Shown one piece after another: positions 35,306-43,960 of a DNA stretch of 64,000 bases; positions within the stretch are counted from its first letter, which is position 1, and each line of letters opens with the position of its first letter. This DNA comes from Chryseobacterium phosphatilyticum (GTDB lineage: Bacteria > Bacteroidota > Bacteroidia > Flavobacteriales > Weeksellaceae): contig NZ_PPED02000002.1 in assembly GCF_002899825.2 (NCBI RefSeq), forward strand, positions 999,631-1,063,630, written 5' to 3'. The notes below the pieces were generated by a model. That model did not search any database. It was not told where the DNA came from and saw only the letters and a list, made by a program, of their open reading frames with translations. Position numbers and translations under genes: made by a program.

Positions 35306-36025
35306 ATGACAAAACTAAGCGTAAACATTAATAAAATTGCGACTTTACGAAATGCAAGAGGAGGTGAGACACCAAGTGTCACAGAAGCAGCGATTAAAAT
35401 TCAGGAATTCGGAGGACAAGGAATTACCATTCATCCCAGACCAGATGAAAGGCATATCACAAGAAAAGATGTCTATGATCTGAAACCATTGGTTACGACT
35501 GAGTTTAATATTGAAGGAAATCCTCATCAGAGTTTTATTGATATGGTGCTGGAAGTGAGACCCGAGCAAGTGACTTTGGTTCCTGATGCGGATGATGCTA
35601 TCACTTCAAATGCAGGGTGGGATACTAGAAAACACATGGATTATCTTACAGAAATCATTGCGGAGTTTAAAAATGCGGGAATTCGTACTTCAATCTTTTT
35701 AGATCCTCTGCCTGAGCTCGTAGAATCGGCTGCAAAAACAGGAGCAGACAGAATAGAACTGTACACTGAGGCCTATGCAAAAGAATATTTTAATAATAAA
35801 GAGAAAGCTATAAAGCCTTATTACGATACAGCAGTGGAAGCAACAAAGTTCGGATTGGGAATCAACGCAGGGCATGATTTAAGCTTAGACAATTTAAAAT
35901 ATTTTGCCAACAATATCCCGAATCTGCTTGAAGTATCAATTGGGCATGCTTTAGTTTCTGAAGCCCTATATATGGGATTAGAAAATACGGTACAGGCTTA
36001 TCTGAAGAGACTGGCAGCATGGTAA
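35306..36025 (+). CDS. pdxJ: Pyridoxine 5'-phosphate synthase
   Basis: The 239-residue TIM-barrel enzyme has PdxJ motifs: '[22 protein letters not shown]' at the N-terminus, '[13 protein letters not shown]' (about 55-67), 'TEFNIEGNP', '[19 protein letters not shown]', 'IELYTEAYA' and '[13 protein letters not shown]'. It condenses 1-deoxyxylulose 5-phosphate with 3-amino-2-oxopropyl phosphate to make vitamin B6 phosphate. Length is standard. An alpha/beta hydrolase gene follows at about 100 bases. Confidence 0.97.
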   Translation: MTKLSVNINKIATLRNARGGETPSVTEAAIKIQEFGGQGITIHPRPDERHITRKDVYDLKPLVTTEFNIEGNPHQSFIDMVLEVRPEQVTLVPDADDAITSNAGWDTRKHMDYLTEIIAEFKNAGIRTSIFLDPLPELVESAAKTGADRIELYTEAYAKEYFNNKEKAIKPYYDTAVEATKFGLGINAGHDLSLDNLKYFANNIPNLLEVSIGHALVSEALYMGLENTVQAYLKRLAAW

Positions 36026-36123
36026 ATAGATAACGGATACTTGTTGTTGAATTGCAGGCCCTGTTATTGTGGTTTCATTCATCATCCGGAATCTCATATC
36101 TTAAATCTATTATCTATAAAAGT

Positions 36124-36903
36124 ATGGAAATTTTAAATTCAAAAATATTCGGCGAAGACCAATCAGGGACGCCGCTTCTTGTATTCCACGGATTATTTGG
36201 AATGCTTGATAATTGGGGAAGCTTTGGAAAAGATCTGGGAGAGTTTCTTCCGGTACATCTTATTGATCTTAGAAACCACGGAAGAAGCTTTCATTCTGAA
36301 GAAATGTCACATGATGATCTGGCAGATGATATTGCCCGTTATATGGATCATTACGGAATTCAGAAAGCTCATGTTTTAGGGCATTCTTTAGGGGGTAAGG
36401 CGGTGATGCAATTTGCCATAAAATATCCCGAAAGAGTTGAAAAACTGATTGTTGTAGATATTTCACCCAAAGCGTACCCGCCACACCATCAAGGAATTAT
36501 AAAAGCACTGGAAACGGTAGACTTTAATACGGTCGGCTCAAGAAATGAAGTGGAAGCTGTTCTCAATCAATATATTCCTGAAAGATCTACTGTTCAGTTT
36601 TTAACAAAGAATCTGTATTGGGATGATAATAAGAAACTAAACTGGAGATTCAACCTTAAGACATTATCGGAAAAATATAACGAATTTGTTTCGAATGCTA
36701 TAAAGTTTGGTGTTTTTGAAGGTGAAGCTTTATTTATTGCAGGAGCAAAGTCTAATTATATCTTACCACAGGATGAATACGGGATTAAGCAGCAGTTTCC
36801 GAAAGCTAAGATTGTTACTGTAAAAAACGCCGGACACTGGGTGCAGGCTGAAAATCCTGTTGATTTTGCAATTGTTGTTAAAGAATTTTTGAACATAGGT
36901 TAA
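36124..36903 (+). CDS. Alpha/beta-fold hydrolase, YbfF-like esterase
   Basis: The 259 residues are read from MEILNSKIFGEDQSG (36124). A longer in-frame start 72 bases upstream adds sequence unlike the family. It shows 'LLVFHGLFGMLDNWG' (oxyanion region), 'HLIDLRNHGRSFHSE', nucleophile elbow GHSLGGKA (Ser about 93), and a final His in 'NAGHWVQAENP'. This closely follows E. coli YbfF, an acyl ester hydrolase of uncertain natural substrate. Catalytic triad members are present. Confidence 0.9.
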   Translation: MEILNSKIFGEDQSGTPLLVFHGLFGMLDNWGSFGKDLGEFLPVHLIDLRNHGRSFHSEEMSHDDLADDIARYMDHYGIQKAHVLGHSLGGKAVMQFAIKYPERVEKLIVVDISPKAYPPHHQGIIKALETVDFNTVGSRNEVEAVLNQYIPERSTVQFLTKNLYWDDNKKLNWRFNLKTLSEKYNEFVSNAIKFGVFEGEALFIAGAKSNYILPQDEYGIKQQFPKAKIVTVKNAGHWVQAENPVDFAIVVKEFLNIG

Positions 36904-37018
36904 TATTATTCTTTGTATTTTCATATTATGTTAAAATTTTATTAAAACTATGGATTATTTCTCCATGAGTTGAATTTTTTGTACTTTGGTTTTGTCAAAA
37001 AAATAAAAATATTAACTT

Positions 37019-37258
37019 ATGGAAAACAAAAATTCAAAGAAGAAACCGTTTTTCGCAACATTCTTAGAAAAACAAATTAAAGATCCTGAAACAGTGAAAG
37101 GAGGGACGATTACTACAATAGCGATAGACAATGCTACGTCTGTTATTAAAGATCAGATTGTTACCGCAGCTCTTGAGGATAGTGTTTCTACACACAAAAA
37201 TGACAATGTGACGATGAAGTACCCGTCTGATGGTGACGAGGATGTTTTAGAAGCATAA
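37019..37258 (+). CDS. Graspetide (microviridin-like) precursor peptide 1
   Basis: The 79-residue precursor has a basic N-terminus, then the leader motif PFFATFLEKQ (10-19), nearly the PFFARFL recognition helix of microviridin leaders. A Gly-Gly (28-29) follows, then a variable middle, and the core TMKYPSDGDED (65-75) near the C-terminus. In microviridins Thr and Ser form lactones and Lys a lactam with the acidic residues of this core; equivalents here are Thr65, Ser70, Lys67 and Asp71/Asp73/Glu74. The next gene is a paralogue, and two ATP-grasp ligase genes follow. Confidence 0.93.
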   Translation: MENKNSKKKPFFATFLEKQIKDPETVKGGTITTIAIDNATSVIKDQIVTAALEDSVSTHKNDNVTMKYPSDGDEDVLEA

Positions 37259-37300
37259 TAAAACAAAATCTGGTCATTAATCAAACCAAAACTTAACACT

Positions 37301-37525
37301 ATGAAAGGTAACAATTCAAAAAAGAAACCGTTTTTCGCATCCTTCCTGGAAAAGCAGGTTAAAGATCCGGAAACAGTAAAAGGAGGAACAGATATGTCTA
37401 TTCCTGAAAGAGATGCCATCACAAAGCCGGTGATCGATACAGTGACATCGCCAAAAGATGATTTGCAGCAAACGATGAAGTATCCTTCTGATGGTGACGA
37501 AGATACTCTTACTGCTCCATTGTAA
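37301..37525 (+). CDS. Graspetide (microviridin-like) precursor peptide 2
   Basis: The 74-residue paralogue of precursor 1 has leader PFFASFLEKQ (10-19), shared 'KDPETVKGGT' (21-30) and core TMKYPSDGDED (58-68), identical to the first copy. The stretch between Gly-Gly and core (31-57) is unrelated in sequence and 7 residues shorter, and the tail after the core differs. Duplication with a fixed leader and core indicates both are substrates of the same ligases. A terminator-like hairpin separates it from them. Confidence 0.93.
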   Translation: MKGNNSKKKPFFASFLEKQVKDPETVKGGTDMSIPERDAITKPVIDTVTSPKDDLQQTMKYPSDGDEDTLTAPL

Positions 37526-37558
37526 AATCAAGTAGTCAATACTAAAAATGAATATCAG

Positions 37559-37588
37559 GGGAAACTTACACATTAAGTTTCCCTTTTT
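37559..37588 (+). terminator. hairpin and T-run between precursor and ligase genes
   Basis: GGGAAACTTA (37559-37568), loop CACAT, TAAGTTTCCC (37574-37583), then TTTTT. It stands 33 bases after precursor 2 and 15 before the first ligase ATG. It would end most transcripts after the precursors and let some read into the ligases. Confidence 0.85.
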
Positions 37589-37603
37589 AATAAAACCGGC
37601 AAA

Positions 37604-38560
37604 ATGATTCTCTGCATCACCCACTCACAGGATTACTATACTATTGATCTTTTTTTTGAATATCTTGCTTCTCAAAATATTGCTTATTTCAGATTAAATT
37701 CTGATCGTTTGAATCATTATCAGAAGATCAGCGTGAATGAAAATTCATTTGAATTAACCGATGAATCCGGAAATAGAATTCACTCTGACCAAATTCAGGG
37801 AGTATGGCACAGAAAAGCCTGGAAAATAAGTATTCCTGAAGAATTGGATCAGGATTATGAAAAAATCTTTCTGAGTGAGTATGGAAGCCTTAGATATAAC
37901 CTTATGACTGTTTTAGAAGACATTCCCTGGATTAACCCTTATGAAAATGAAAAAAAGATCGACGGAAATAAGATGTTTCAGCTTAAAATAGCCCAAAGAA
38001 ATAATCTAATAATTCCCCAAACAATTTTTTCAAATAACGAAGAAAAAATAATTTCCTTTTTTCACCAGGATTGTAACGGAAAAGCTATTGCCAAACTTCA
38101 TGGCGTAGCGGCGAAAACAATGTCAGGAGAAAATATGATTTCTACGACAATCATTGACGAAGATTCTCTGGAACATCTTTCAGACATTACGTATTGCCCT
38201 ATGATTTTTCAGCCGTATATTGAAAAAGAATATGAATTACGTATCGTATATATTGATGGCGAATTCTTTACAGGAAAAATCAATAACAGCGAAAATACAG
38301 ACTGGAGACTAACGCGTGAAGGGTATTTCTGGTCAGTCTATGAGCTACCTGATGCCATAAAAACAGGTCTTACTGCCATGATGAAAGAAATGGGCCTTTA
38401 TATGGGGGCTATCGATATGATCAAGGGAAGAGACGGAAAATATTATTTCCTTGAAGTGAACCCACAAGGAGAGTGGGGAATGTTACAGAAAGAACTCAAC
38501 TTTCCAATAGCAGAAAAAATTGCCGATAACCTTATCAAAAGAATCAATTTCCATGAATAA
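37604..38560 (+). CDS. ATP-grasp graspetide ligase, MdnB/MvdC-like
   Basis: This 318-residue ATP-grasp enzyme opens 'MILCITHSQDYYTIDLFFEYL' and has 'GVWHRKAW', 'QLKIAQRNNLIIPQTIFSNN', 'YCPMIFQPYIEKEYELRIVYIDGEFF' and the ATP/Mg motif 'YYFLEVNPQGEWGMLQKELNFPI' (about 279-301). The ending 'NPxGEWGML...YPI' matches remembered MdnB, the ligase that forms the Lys-Glu lactam, better than MdnC. It is preceded by the two precursor genes and overlaps the next ligase by 8 bases. The order of reactions is inferred from the microviridin pathway. Confidence 0.88.
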   Translation: MILCITHSQDYYTIDLFFEYLASQNIAYFRLNSDRLNHYQKISVNENSFELTDESGNRIHSDQIQGVWHRKAWKISIPEELDQDYEKIFLSEYGSLRYNLMTVLEDIPWINPYENEKKIDGNKMFQLKIAQRNNLIIPQTIFSNNEEKIISFFHQDCNGKAIAKLHGVAAKTMSGENMISTTIIDEDSLEHLSDITYCPMIFQPYIEKEYELRIVYIDGEFFTGKINNSENTDWRLTREGYFWSVYELPDAIKTGLTAMMKEMGLYMGAIDMIKGRDGKYYFLEVNPQGEWGMLQKELNFPIAEKIADNLIKRINFHE

Positions 38561-39557
38561 AATTTTAATTATAACCCATACTCAAGATAATTTTTCAATT
38601 GAAAAAGTAACAGAATATGTCGAAAAGAATAACTGTGAAGTAATCCGTTTTGATGTAGATCTATATCCCCTGCACAACAAACTATCCACTATTTTCCAGG
38701 ACGGAGAATGGATCAGTATTCTTGAAACTCCCGATACACAATATCGTTTAGAAGATATTTCAGCCATTTGGTACAGAAGAGCATATAATATCGGGAAAGG
38801 CTTGAAAGAAGAAATGGATTCCAAATTTTATGGTGCTGCCATGGGAGAAATCCGCAATACACTTTTCGGATTTTTTGAATCTGTAGATGCCTATTCGTTA
38901 GGGAAACCAAGTGTTTACAGAAGACTTGACAGTAAGGAAGAGCAACTCAAAGTAGCTCAAAAGATAGGGCTTACCATTCCTGATACCTGTCTTACCAATA
39001 ATCCTGAAGAAGCAAGGAAGTTTATTCTAAAACACCAGAATGTAGTGGCCAAAATGCAAACTGGTTTTGCGATTTACGAAGATGGAGTAGAAAGCGTGGT
39101 TTTTACCAATGTTGTCCATGAAGATAAATTGGAAGAGCTCGATTCACTGTTGTATTGCCCGATGCAGTTTCAGAAAATGATTGAAAAGAAAAGAGAACTC
39201 CGTGTGACCATCGTAGGCAGAGATGTGTACGCTTTCGAAATCGATTCTCAGCAATCTGAAGAGGCAAAAGTTGATTGGAGGAAAGATGGTATTAACCTTA
39301 TTGATAAATGGGTGAGAACAGAACTTCCTGCTGATGTTGAAGGGAAATTGTTGGAATTGTTGGATGTTTATCATGTTGATTATGGAGCGATAGATATTAT
39401 TGTTTCTCCCGAAGATGAATACTATTTTATCGAAATCAATGCTGCCGGAGAATTCTTCTGGTTGGATAACCTTACCGAAGGAAATCTGATCTCTAAAAGT
39501 ATTGCAGATGTTCTTTGTGATAAAGCTCCAAGAAGAAATAATATGGTAATGGCTTAA
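38553..39557 (+). CDS. ATP-grasp graspetide ligase, MdnC/MvdD-like
   Basis: The 334 residues run from the ATG at 38553, inside the 3' end of the first ligase; the frame opens 33 bases earlier. MdnC-like features are 'VIRFDVDLYPLHNKL', 'SAIWYRRAYN', 'VAKMQTGFAIYEDGVESVVFTN', 'CPMQFQKMIEKKRELRVTIVG', 'EIDSQQSEEAKVDWRKDG' and 'YYFIEINAAGEFFWLDNL'. The metal-site Asn-Pro of MdnC is Asn-Ala here. MdnC forms the two omega-ester bonds that start microviridin folding. Translation is coupled to the first ligase by overlap, and a terminator follows. Confidence 0.9.
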   Translation: MNKILIITHTQDNFSIEKVTEYVEKNNCEVIRFDVDLYPLHNKLSTIFQDGEWISILETPDTQYRLEDISAIWYRRAYNIGKGLKEEMDSKFYGAAMGEIRNTLFGFFESVDAYSLGKPSVYRRLDSKEEQLKVAQKIGLTIPDTCLTNNPEEARKFILKHQNVVAKMQTGFAIYEDGVESVVFTNVVHEDKLEELDSLLYCPMQFQKMIEKKRELRVTIVGRDVYAFEIDSQQSEEAKVDWRKDGINLIDKWVRTELPADVEGKLLELLDVYHVDYGAIDIIVSPEDEYYFIEINAAGEFFWLDNLTEGNLISKSIADVLCDKAPRRNNMVMA

Positions 39558-39580
39558 AAAGAAGCATATTATCATAGAAG

Positions 39581-39620
39581 TCCTGAAAGGTTTTAATTCA
39601 TATCTTTCAGGATTTTTTTT
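39581..39620 (+). terminator. terminator ending the graspetide cluster
   Basis: TCCTGAAAG (39581-39589) pairs with CTTTCAGGA (39604-39612) and is followed by T8. It lies 24 bases after the second ligase. Confidence 0.85.
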
Positions 39621-39861
39621 AACCTATCCATCAGAAAATCCTTGAATTCTAGCCATTCCTTAGGAGAAGGAAAATTTTAGCCAATCAGTTTCGTTTTTTG
39701 TTTCCCCAATAATGATAATATTGGTTAAATTAAATTGAATTGTGCTTTAAAAATCGCAAATTTGCAAAAGCAGTTTTTCAAAGGAGCTTTTGCGGGAATC
39801 TGAAGAGTTGCCGAATAGAAAATATTGTCATATTTTAGTCAGCAATCAAGTAAAATAATTA
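39621..39861. other. intergenic region before the epimerase gene
   Basis: About 240 AT-rich bases contain no gene. CAAATTTGC with a nearby CAAAAGCAG...GGAGCTTTTGC at about 39757-39792 gives a partial inverted repeat, CAAAAGC with GCTTTTG. The promoter of the epimerase/ligase pair must lie here but no exact TTG/TAnnTTTG pair was found. Confidence 0.4.
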
Positions 39862-40875
39862 ATGGTTTTTGTAACGGGTGCGACCGGAATCCTGGGAAGA
39901 GTAATTGTACTGGAGCTTCTTAAAAGAGGTAAAAATGTACGTGCTTCCAAAAGAACGGGTAGCAATTTAAACGAAGTAAGACATTCATACAGCTTTTATA
40001 CAGACCATCCGGATGATTTTTTCAATAGAATCCAATGGGTGGATGTGGATTTTGATGATCCTGATTCTTTAGAGACTGCTTTAAAAGGGGTTGAAGAAGT
40101 ATATCATTGTGCTGCAAAAGTAAGCTTTCATCCTAAAGATGAAAAAGAGATGTACCATACCAATATCAGGGGTACGGAGAGTTTATTGTTTGCCTGCGAA
40201 GGATCAGGTGTTAAAAAATTTCTGCATGTAAGTTCTGTCGCTGTTTTAGATAATTTTAATGAAAAGGGAGAGCTGGATGAGGAGTCTGATTTTAATCCAA
40301 AATTAGAGCATTCAGCCTATGCTATTTCTAAACATCTATCCGAAATGGAAATCTGGAGAGCTTCAGCAGAAGGAATGAATGTTGTTATTATCAATCCGGG
40401 AATGATTGTAGGAAGCGGAAACTGGAGCCAGAGTAGTGGAGAGCTTTTTTCTACCTTTGAGGATAACAGTTTTACTTTCGCCGGAGGATCTGCCTATGTT
40501 GATGTAAGAGACGTTGCGAAAACAGCTATCGAATTGATGGAAAATAATATTTTTGGTGACCGTTTTATTATTGTTTCCGAAAATAAAAGATTTACTGAAA
40601 TTGCAAAACAGATCAGAACAAAATTAGGTCTTAAAGACGCAAAAATACTTTCCGGATCTATTCTGAATATCGGAAGATTAGCCAATACACTTTTCGGATG
40701 GTTGATCCCCAAATTAAAAATGGTCACAAAAACAAATATTGAGGCCATATCTTCTTTCAACACCATTTCCAATCATAAAGTCAAAGAAAAACTCAATTAT
40801 CAGTTTATTCCTGTACAAGAAAGTATCGACTTTCATCTGAACAATTATATTAACGACAAAAAGCTGAAGAAATGA
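39862..40875 (+). CDS. NAD(P)-dependent epimerase/dehydratase-like protein (extended SDR)
   Basis: The 337-residue extended short-chain dehydrogenase has cofactor loop 'VTGATGILGRVIV' (4-16), 'VYHCAAKVSFHP' (strand 4 region), Ser in 'HVSSVAVLDN', and catalytic Tyr-x-x-x-Lys in 'SAYAISKHLSE' (about 152-162). It resembles dihydroflavonol-reductase or 3-beta-HSD-like SDRs. The substrate is unknown. It overlaps the acyl-CoA ligase gene by 4 bases (ATGA), suggesting a joint lipid or isoprenoid-related role. Confidence 0.85.
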   Translation: MVFVTGATGILGRVIVLELLKRGKNVRASKRTGSNLNEVRHSYSFYTDHPDDFFNRIQWVDVDFDDPDSLETALKGVEEVYHCAAKVSFHPKDEKEMYHTNIRGTESLLFACEGSGVKKFLHVSSVAVLDNFNEKGELDEESDFNPKLEHSAYAISKHLSEMEIWRASAEGMNVVIINPGMIVGSGNWSQSSGELFSTFEDNSFTFAGGSAYVDVRDVAKTAIELMENNIFGDRFIIVSENKRFTEIAKQIRTKLGLKDAKILSGSILNIGRLANTLFGWLIPKLKMVTKTNIEAISSFNTISNHKVKEKLNYQFIPVQESIDFHLNNYINDKKLKK

Positions 40876-42641
40876 ATCTTGCAGAGGCAATTATCCTAAA
40901 AAATGTAGAAAAACATCCTTTAAAAGCTGCTATTGGCTTTAAAAAGAAAGATGAAGCCTGGAAAGAGCTGAGCTGGAAAAAATTGAATGAAATTGTTTTC
41001 AAAACAGCGAATGCATTAAAGACTTCAGGAATCAAAGAAGGTGATAAAGTTGCTATTTATTCCGACAATTCATCTGAATGGATGATTATGGATTTAGCTG
41101 CTATGGCTATCGGAGCGATTACCGTTCCTATTTACTCAACGAATAATGCTGAACAGGCAGAATATATTATCAATGACTCAGGATCTAAAGCTGTTTTGGT
41201 TGGAAATCAGGTTCAATATGATGCATGCCTTGAGTTTTTACATAAAGAAGAAAATAATCTTGAAACGATTATTGTTTCTAAAAAAGCAGTGTGGATCAAG
41301 AAAGAATTTAATAGCTTCTATCTTGAAGATTTTATCGCAAAAGCTTCCCCGGAACTGGAAATCTGTAAAAAAGAAAATGAAGATACTGCTACACTGATTT
41401 ATACTTCAGGAACAACCGGTACCCCGAAAGGCGTCATGCTTACCCATGGGAACTTCATTAAAGCTTTTGATTCCCACTTTGAATTTTTTAAGTTTAAAAA
41501 CTTTGAAGAAGAGCTTTCTCTTGCCTTTTTACCATTAAGCCATGTTTTTGAAAGAAGCTGGAGTTTACTTTGTTTATACGGAGGAGCCAGGGTATATTTC
41601 CTTGAAGATCCGAAAAATATAGCCAAAGCATTGGAAGAGGTTAAACCTACTATGATGTGCGCCGTTCCAAGGTTTTTCCAAAAAGTTTACGCAGGTGTTC
41701 TGGAAAAAGCGGAAGAAGGATCATCACTCAAGAAAAAAATATTCGATTGGGCATTGAAAACCGGTTGGGAAACTGCCGAATTGAGAAGAAATGAAAAACC
41801 CGTTCCTTTTGGCTTAAAGTTAAAAGAATCTGTTGCCGATATGCTGGTCTTCAGTAAAATCAAAGAGAAAATGGGCGGCAGACTTTGGTTCTTGCCATGC
41901 GGTGGGGCATCTTTGTCTCCTGAAGTAACCAGATTCTTTGAATCGGTCGGGATCCATGTCACAGTAGGATACGGATTAACAGAAACAACTGCTACTTTAA
42001 CACTTTTCCCGCTCACTCATTTTGAACATGCTACAAGCGGAAAACCATTGCCGGGAGTAGAAATCCGTATTGGTGAAAGTGATGAGATTCAGGCCAAAGG
42101 AAACGGAATCATGAAAGGATATTACAACAGACCCGAAGAAACTCAAAAAGTCTTTACTGAAGACGGTTGGTTTAAAACAGGAGATGCCGGTAAATTTGAT
42201 GAACACGGAAATCTTGTTATTACAGACCGAATCAAAGACCTGATGAAAACTTCTAACGGAAAATATATTGCTCCACAGCAGATTGAAAACCTTCTGACCA
42301 ATAATAACTTCATTCAGCAAATTATGCTGATTGCAGAAGGAAGACAATTCGTTTCAGCATTGATTGTTCCGAATTTTGAATTTTTACAAGACTTTATGAA
42401 AGGGAATAACATTCCTTTTACCAATTGGGCAGAAGCAGTAAAAAACGAAAAAATTATAAGTTTTTACAAGGAAAAACTTAAAGAATTGCAAAACCATCTT
42501 GCTGACTATGAAAAAGTGAAGAAATTTACTTTAATGCCGGCAGAATTTGATATCAATACAGGCGAAATAACCCCAACATTGAAGGTGAAAAGAAATGTGG
42601 TTATTAAAAAATATGCAGATATCATCGAGAATATGTATTAA
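40872..42641 (+). CDS. Long-chain acyl-CoA ligase (AMP-binding enzyme)
   Basis: The 589-residue adenylate-forming enzyme has the P-loop-like motif 'LIYTSGTTGTPKGVMLTHGN' (about 175-194), 'GYGLTETTATLT' (adenine region), 'GWFKTGDAGKFDEHGNLVITDRIKDLMKTSNGKYIAPQQIE' as hinge and C-domain start, and a long Trp/Glu-containing linker typical of FAA/FadD15-type synthetases. It activates fatty acids to acyl-CoA. The start codon overlaps the SDR stop, so the two are translationally coupled. Confidence 0.92.
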   Translation: MNLAEAIILKNVEKHPLKAAIGFKKKDEAWKELSWKKLNEIVFKTANALKTSGIKEGDKVAIYSDNSSEWMIMDLAAMAIGAITVPIYSTNNAEQAEYIINDSGSKAVLVGNQVQYDACLEFLHKEENNLETIIVSKKAVWIKKEFNSFYLEDFIAKASPELEICKKENEDTATLIYTSGTTGTPKGVMLTHGNFIKAFDSHFEFFKFKNFEEELSLAFLPLSHVFERSWSLLCLYGGARVYFLEDPKNIAKALEEVKPTMMCAVPRFFQKVYAGVLEKAEEGSSLKKKIFDWALKTGWETAELRRNEKPVPFGLKLKESVADMLVFSKIKEKMGGRLWFLPCGGASLSPEVTRFFESVGIHVTVGYGLTETTATLTLFPLTHFEHATSGKPLPGVEIRIGESDEIQAKGNGIMKGYYNRPEETQKVFTEDGWFKTGDAGKFDEHGNLVITDRIKDLMKTSNGKYIAPQQIENLLTNNNFIQQIMLIAEGRQFVSALIVPNFEFLQDFMKGNNIPFTNWAEAVKNEKIISFYKEKLKELQNHLADYEKVKKFTLMPAEFDINTGEITPTLKVKRNVVIKKYADIIENMY

Positions 42642-42770
42642 TTGACTCATCAACCACAAGCCACACAGTAAAGACTTTAGTTATTTAAGTGACCTGCTTT
42701 GCATAGATGAAGTACACTTAAGTTGTATACCTCCCCAACTTTCACGGATATCCCAGTTGATGCCGCGAAA

Positions 42771-42822
42771 TTCCCCTCCTCCGGAGGGTGACGAAAATTC
42801 AAAGAATTTTTGACGGGGTGGT
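42771..42822. repeat. dispersed intergenic repeat, copy A
   Basis: TTCCCCTCCTCCGGAGGGTG is followed by an imperfect hairpin (GACGAAAATTC-AAA-GAATTTTTGAC) and GGGGTGGT. The same block order (CCTCC, GGGGTG, inverted repeat) occurs in reverse orientation at 52,941-52,988. It lies between the acyl-CoA ligase and mvaD genes. Confidence 0.7.
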
Positions 42823-42855
42823 TTAAAAAAGTACTGTTAGCAACCAAATTAAACT

Positions 42856-43911
42856 ATGACAACACAATTTATAGGAAAACCAGATTTTACGATCTCTACA
42901 CAAACGGTTTCAGAGAGCTGTCCATCCAATATTGCCCTGATTAAATATTGGGGGAAATATGCGGATCAGATTCCTGCAAACCCTAGTATCAGTTATACGC
43001 TGAATCACTGCAAGACCAATACTTCAATGGAGTTTATTGCAGGTGAAACTTTTTCTGTACAGACTTTCCTGGCTGGAAACGAAGAAGTGAAGTTTGCAGA
43101 GAAAATTGAAAAATATTTCAGAAATATAGAGCAATACCTTCCCTGGATTTTACAAGGGAAGTATATCATCAGAACTGAAAATACATTTCCACACAGTTCA
43201 GGAATCGCAAGTTCTGCTTCAGGATTTGGAGCGATTGCAAAATGCCTGATGAAACTGGATGATACTTTTACAGGAAAAATATCTGAAGATGAATCATTGA
43301 GAAAAGCTTCTTTTTTAGCAAGACTGGGAAGCGGAAGTGCCTGCAGAAGTTTGTATAACGGACTTATCGTTTGGGGAGAAACTGAAGAGGTTGAAGGAAG
43401 TTCTGATTTGTTTGCGGTACCTTATCCCGATACTGAAATTCATGAAGTTTTTAAAAACTTCAATGATTGGGTTTTATTGATTCATGAAGGTCAGAAAAGT
43501 GTATCTTCTACAGTAGGGCATGGTTTGATGAAAACCAATCCGTATGCAGAAAGAAGATTTCAGGAGGCGAGAGAAAACTTTGTTCCGATGAAAGAAATTT
43601 TAAAAACCGGTGATATGGATCGTTTTATCAAGCTGGTGGAGCACGAAGCGCTGACGCTACACGCGATGATGATGATGAGTGAGCCTGCCTTTATTCTGAT
43701 GAAAACCGGAACCCTGGAAGTGATCAATAAGATCTGGGATTTCAGAAGAGAAACAGGATTGCCTTTATTCTTTACACTGGATGCCGGTGCCAATGTTCAC
43801 CTTTTATTTCCTGGTGATGATCCTGAAGACCAGATCAGGGTATTCATTGAAACAGAATTATTGCGGCATACCCAAAAGAATGGAGTCGTGAAGGATGTGA
43901 TGAGGTTTTAA
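42856..43911 (+). CDS. mvaD: Diphosphomevalonate decarboxylase
   Basis: The 351-residue GHMP-kinase-fold enzyme has 'CPSNIALIKYWGKYADQIPANPSISYTL' (N-terminal substrate site with Lys and Tyr), ATP loop 'PHSSGIASSASGFGAIAKCL' (about 114-133), 'GSGSACRSLYNG' and 'FTLDAGANVHLL' with catalytic Asp. This is the ATP-dependent last step of the mevalonate route to isopentenyl diphosphate. Other mevalonate genes are not in the window. A terminator follows closely. Confidence 0.94.
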   Translation: MTTQFIGKPDFTISTQTVSESCPSNIALIKYWGKYADQIPANPSISYTLNHCKTNTSMEFIAGETFSVQTFLAGNEEVKFAEKIEKYFRNIEQYLPWILQGKYIIRTENTFPHSSGIASSASGFGAIAKCLMKLDDTFTGKISEDESLRKASFLARLGSGSACRSLYNGLIVWGETEEVEGSSDLFAVPYPDTEIHEVFKNFNDWVLLIHEGQKSVSSTVGHGLMKTNPYAERRFQEARENFVPMKEILKTGDMDRFIKLVEHEALTLHAMMMMSEPAFILMKTGTLEVINKIWDFRRETGLPLFFTLDAGANVHLLFPGDDPEDQIRVFIETELLRHTQKNGVVKDVMRF

Positions 43912-43930
43912 ACTTTAAAAATATTCAATA

Positions 43931-43957
43931 AAAGCAGGTTAAGACCTGCTTTTTTTA
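43931..43957 (+). terminator. terminator after mvaD
   Basis: AAAGCAGGT-TAAG-ACCTGCTTT followed by T-run, 19 bases after the stop codon. It also abuts the 3' end of the convergent EEP gene. Confidence 0.88.
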
Positions 43958-43960
43958 TTC

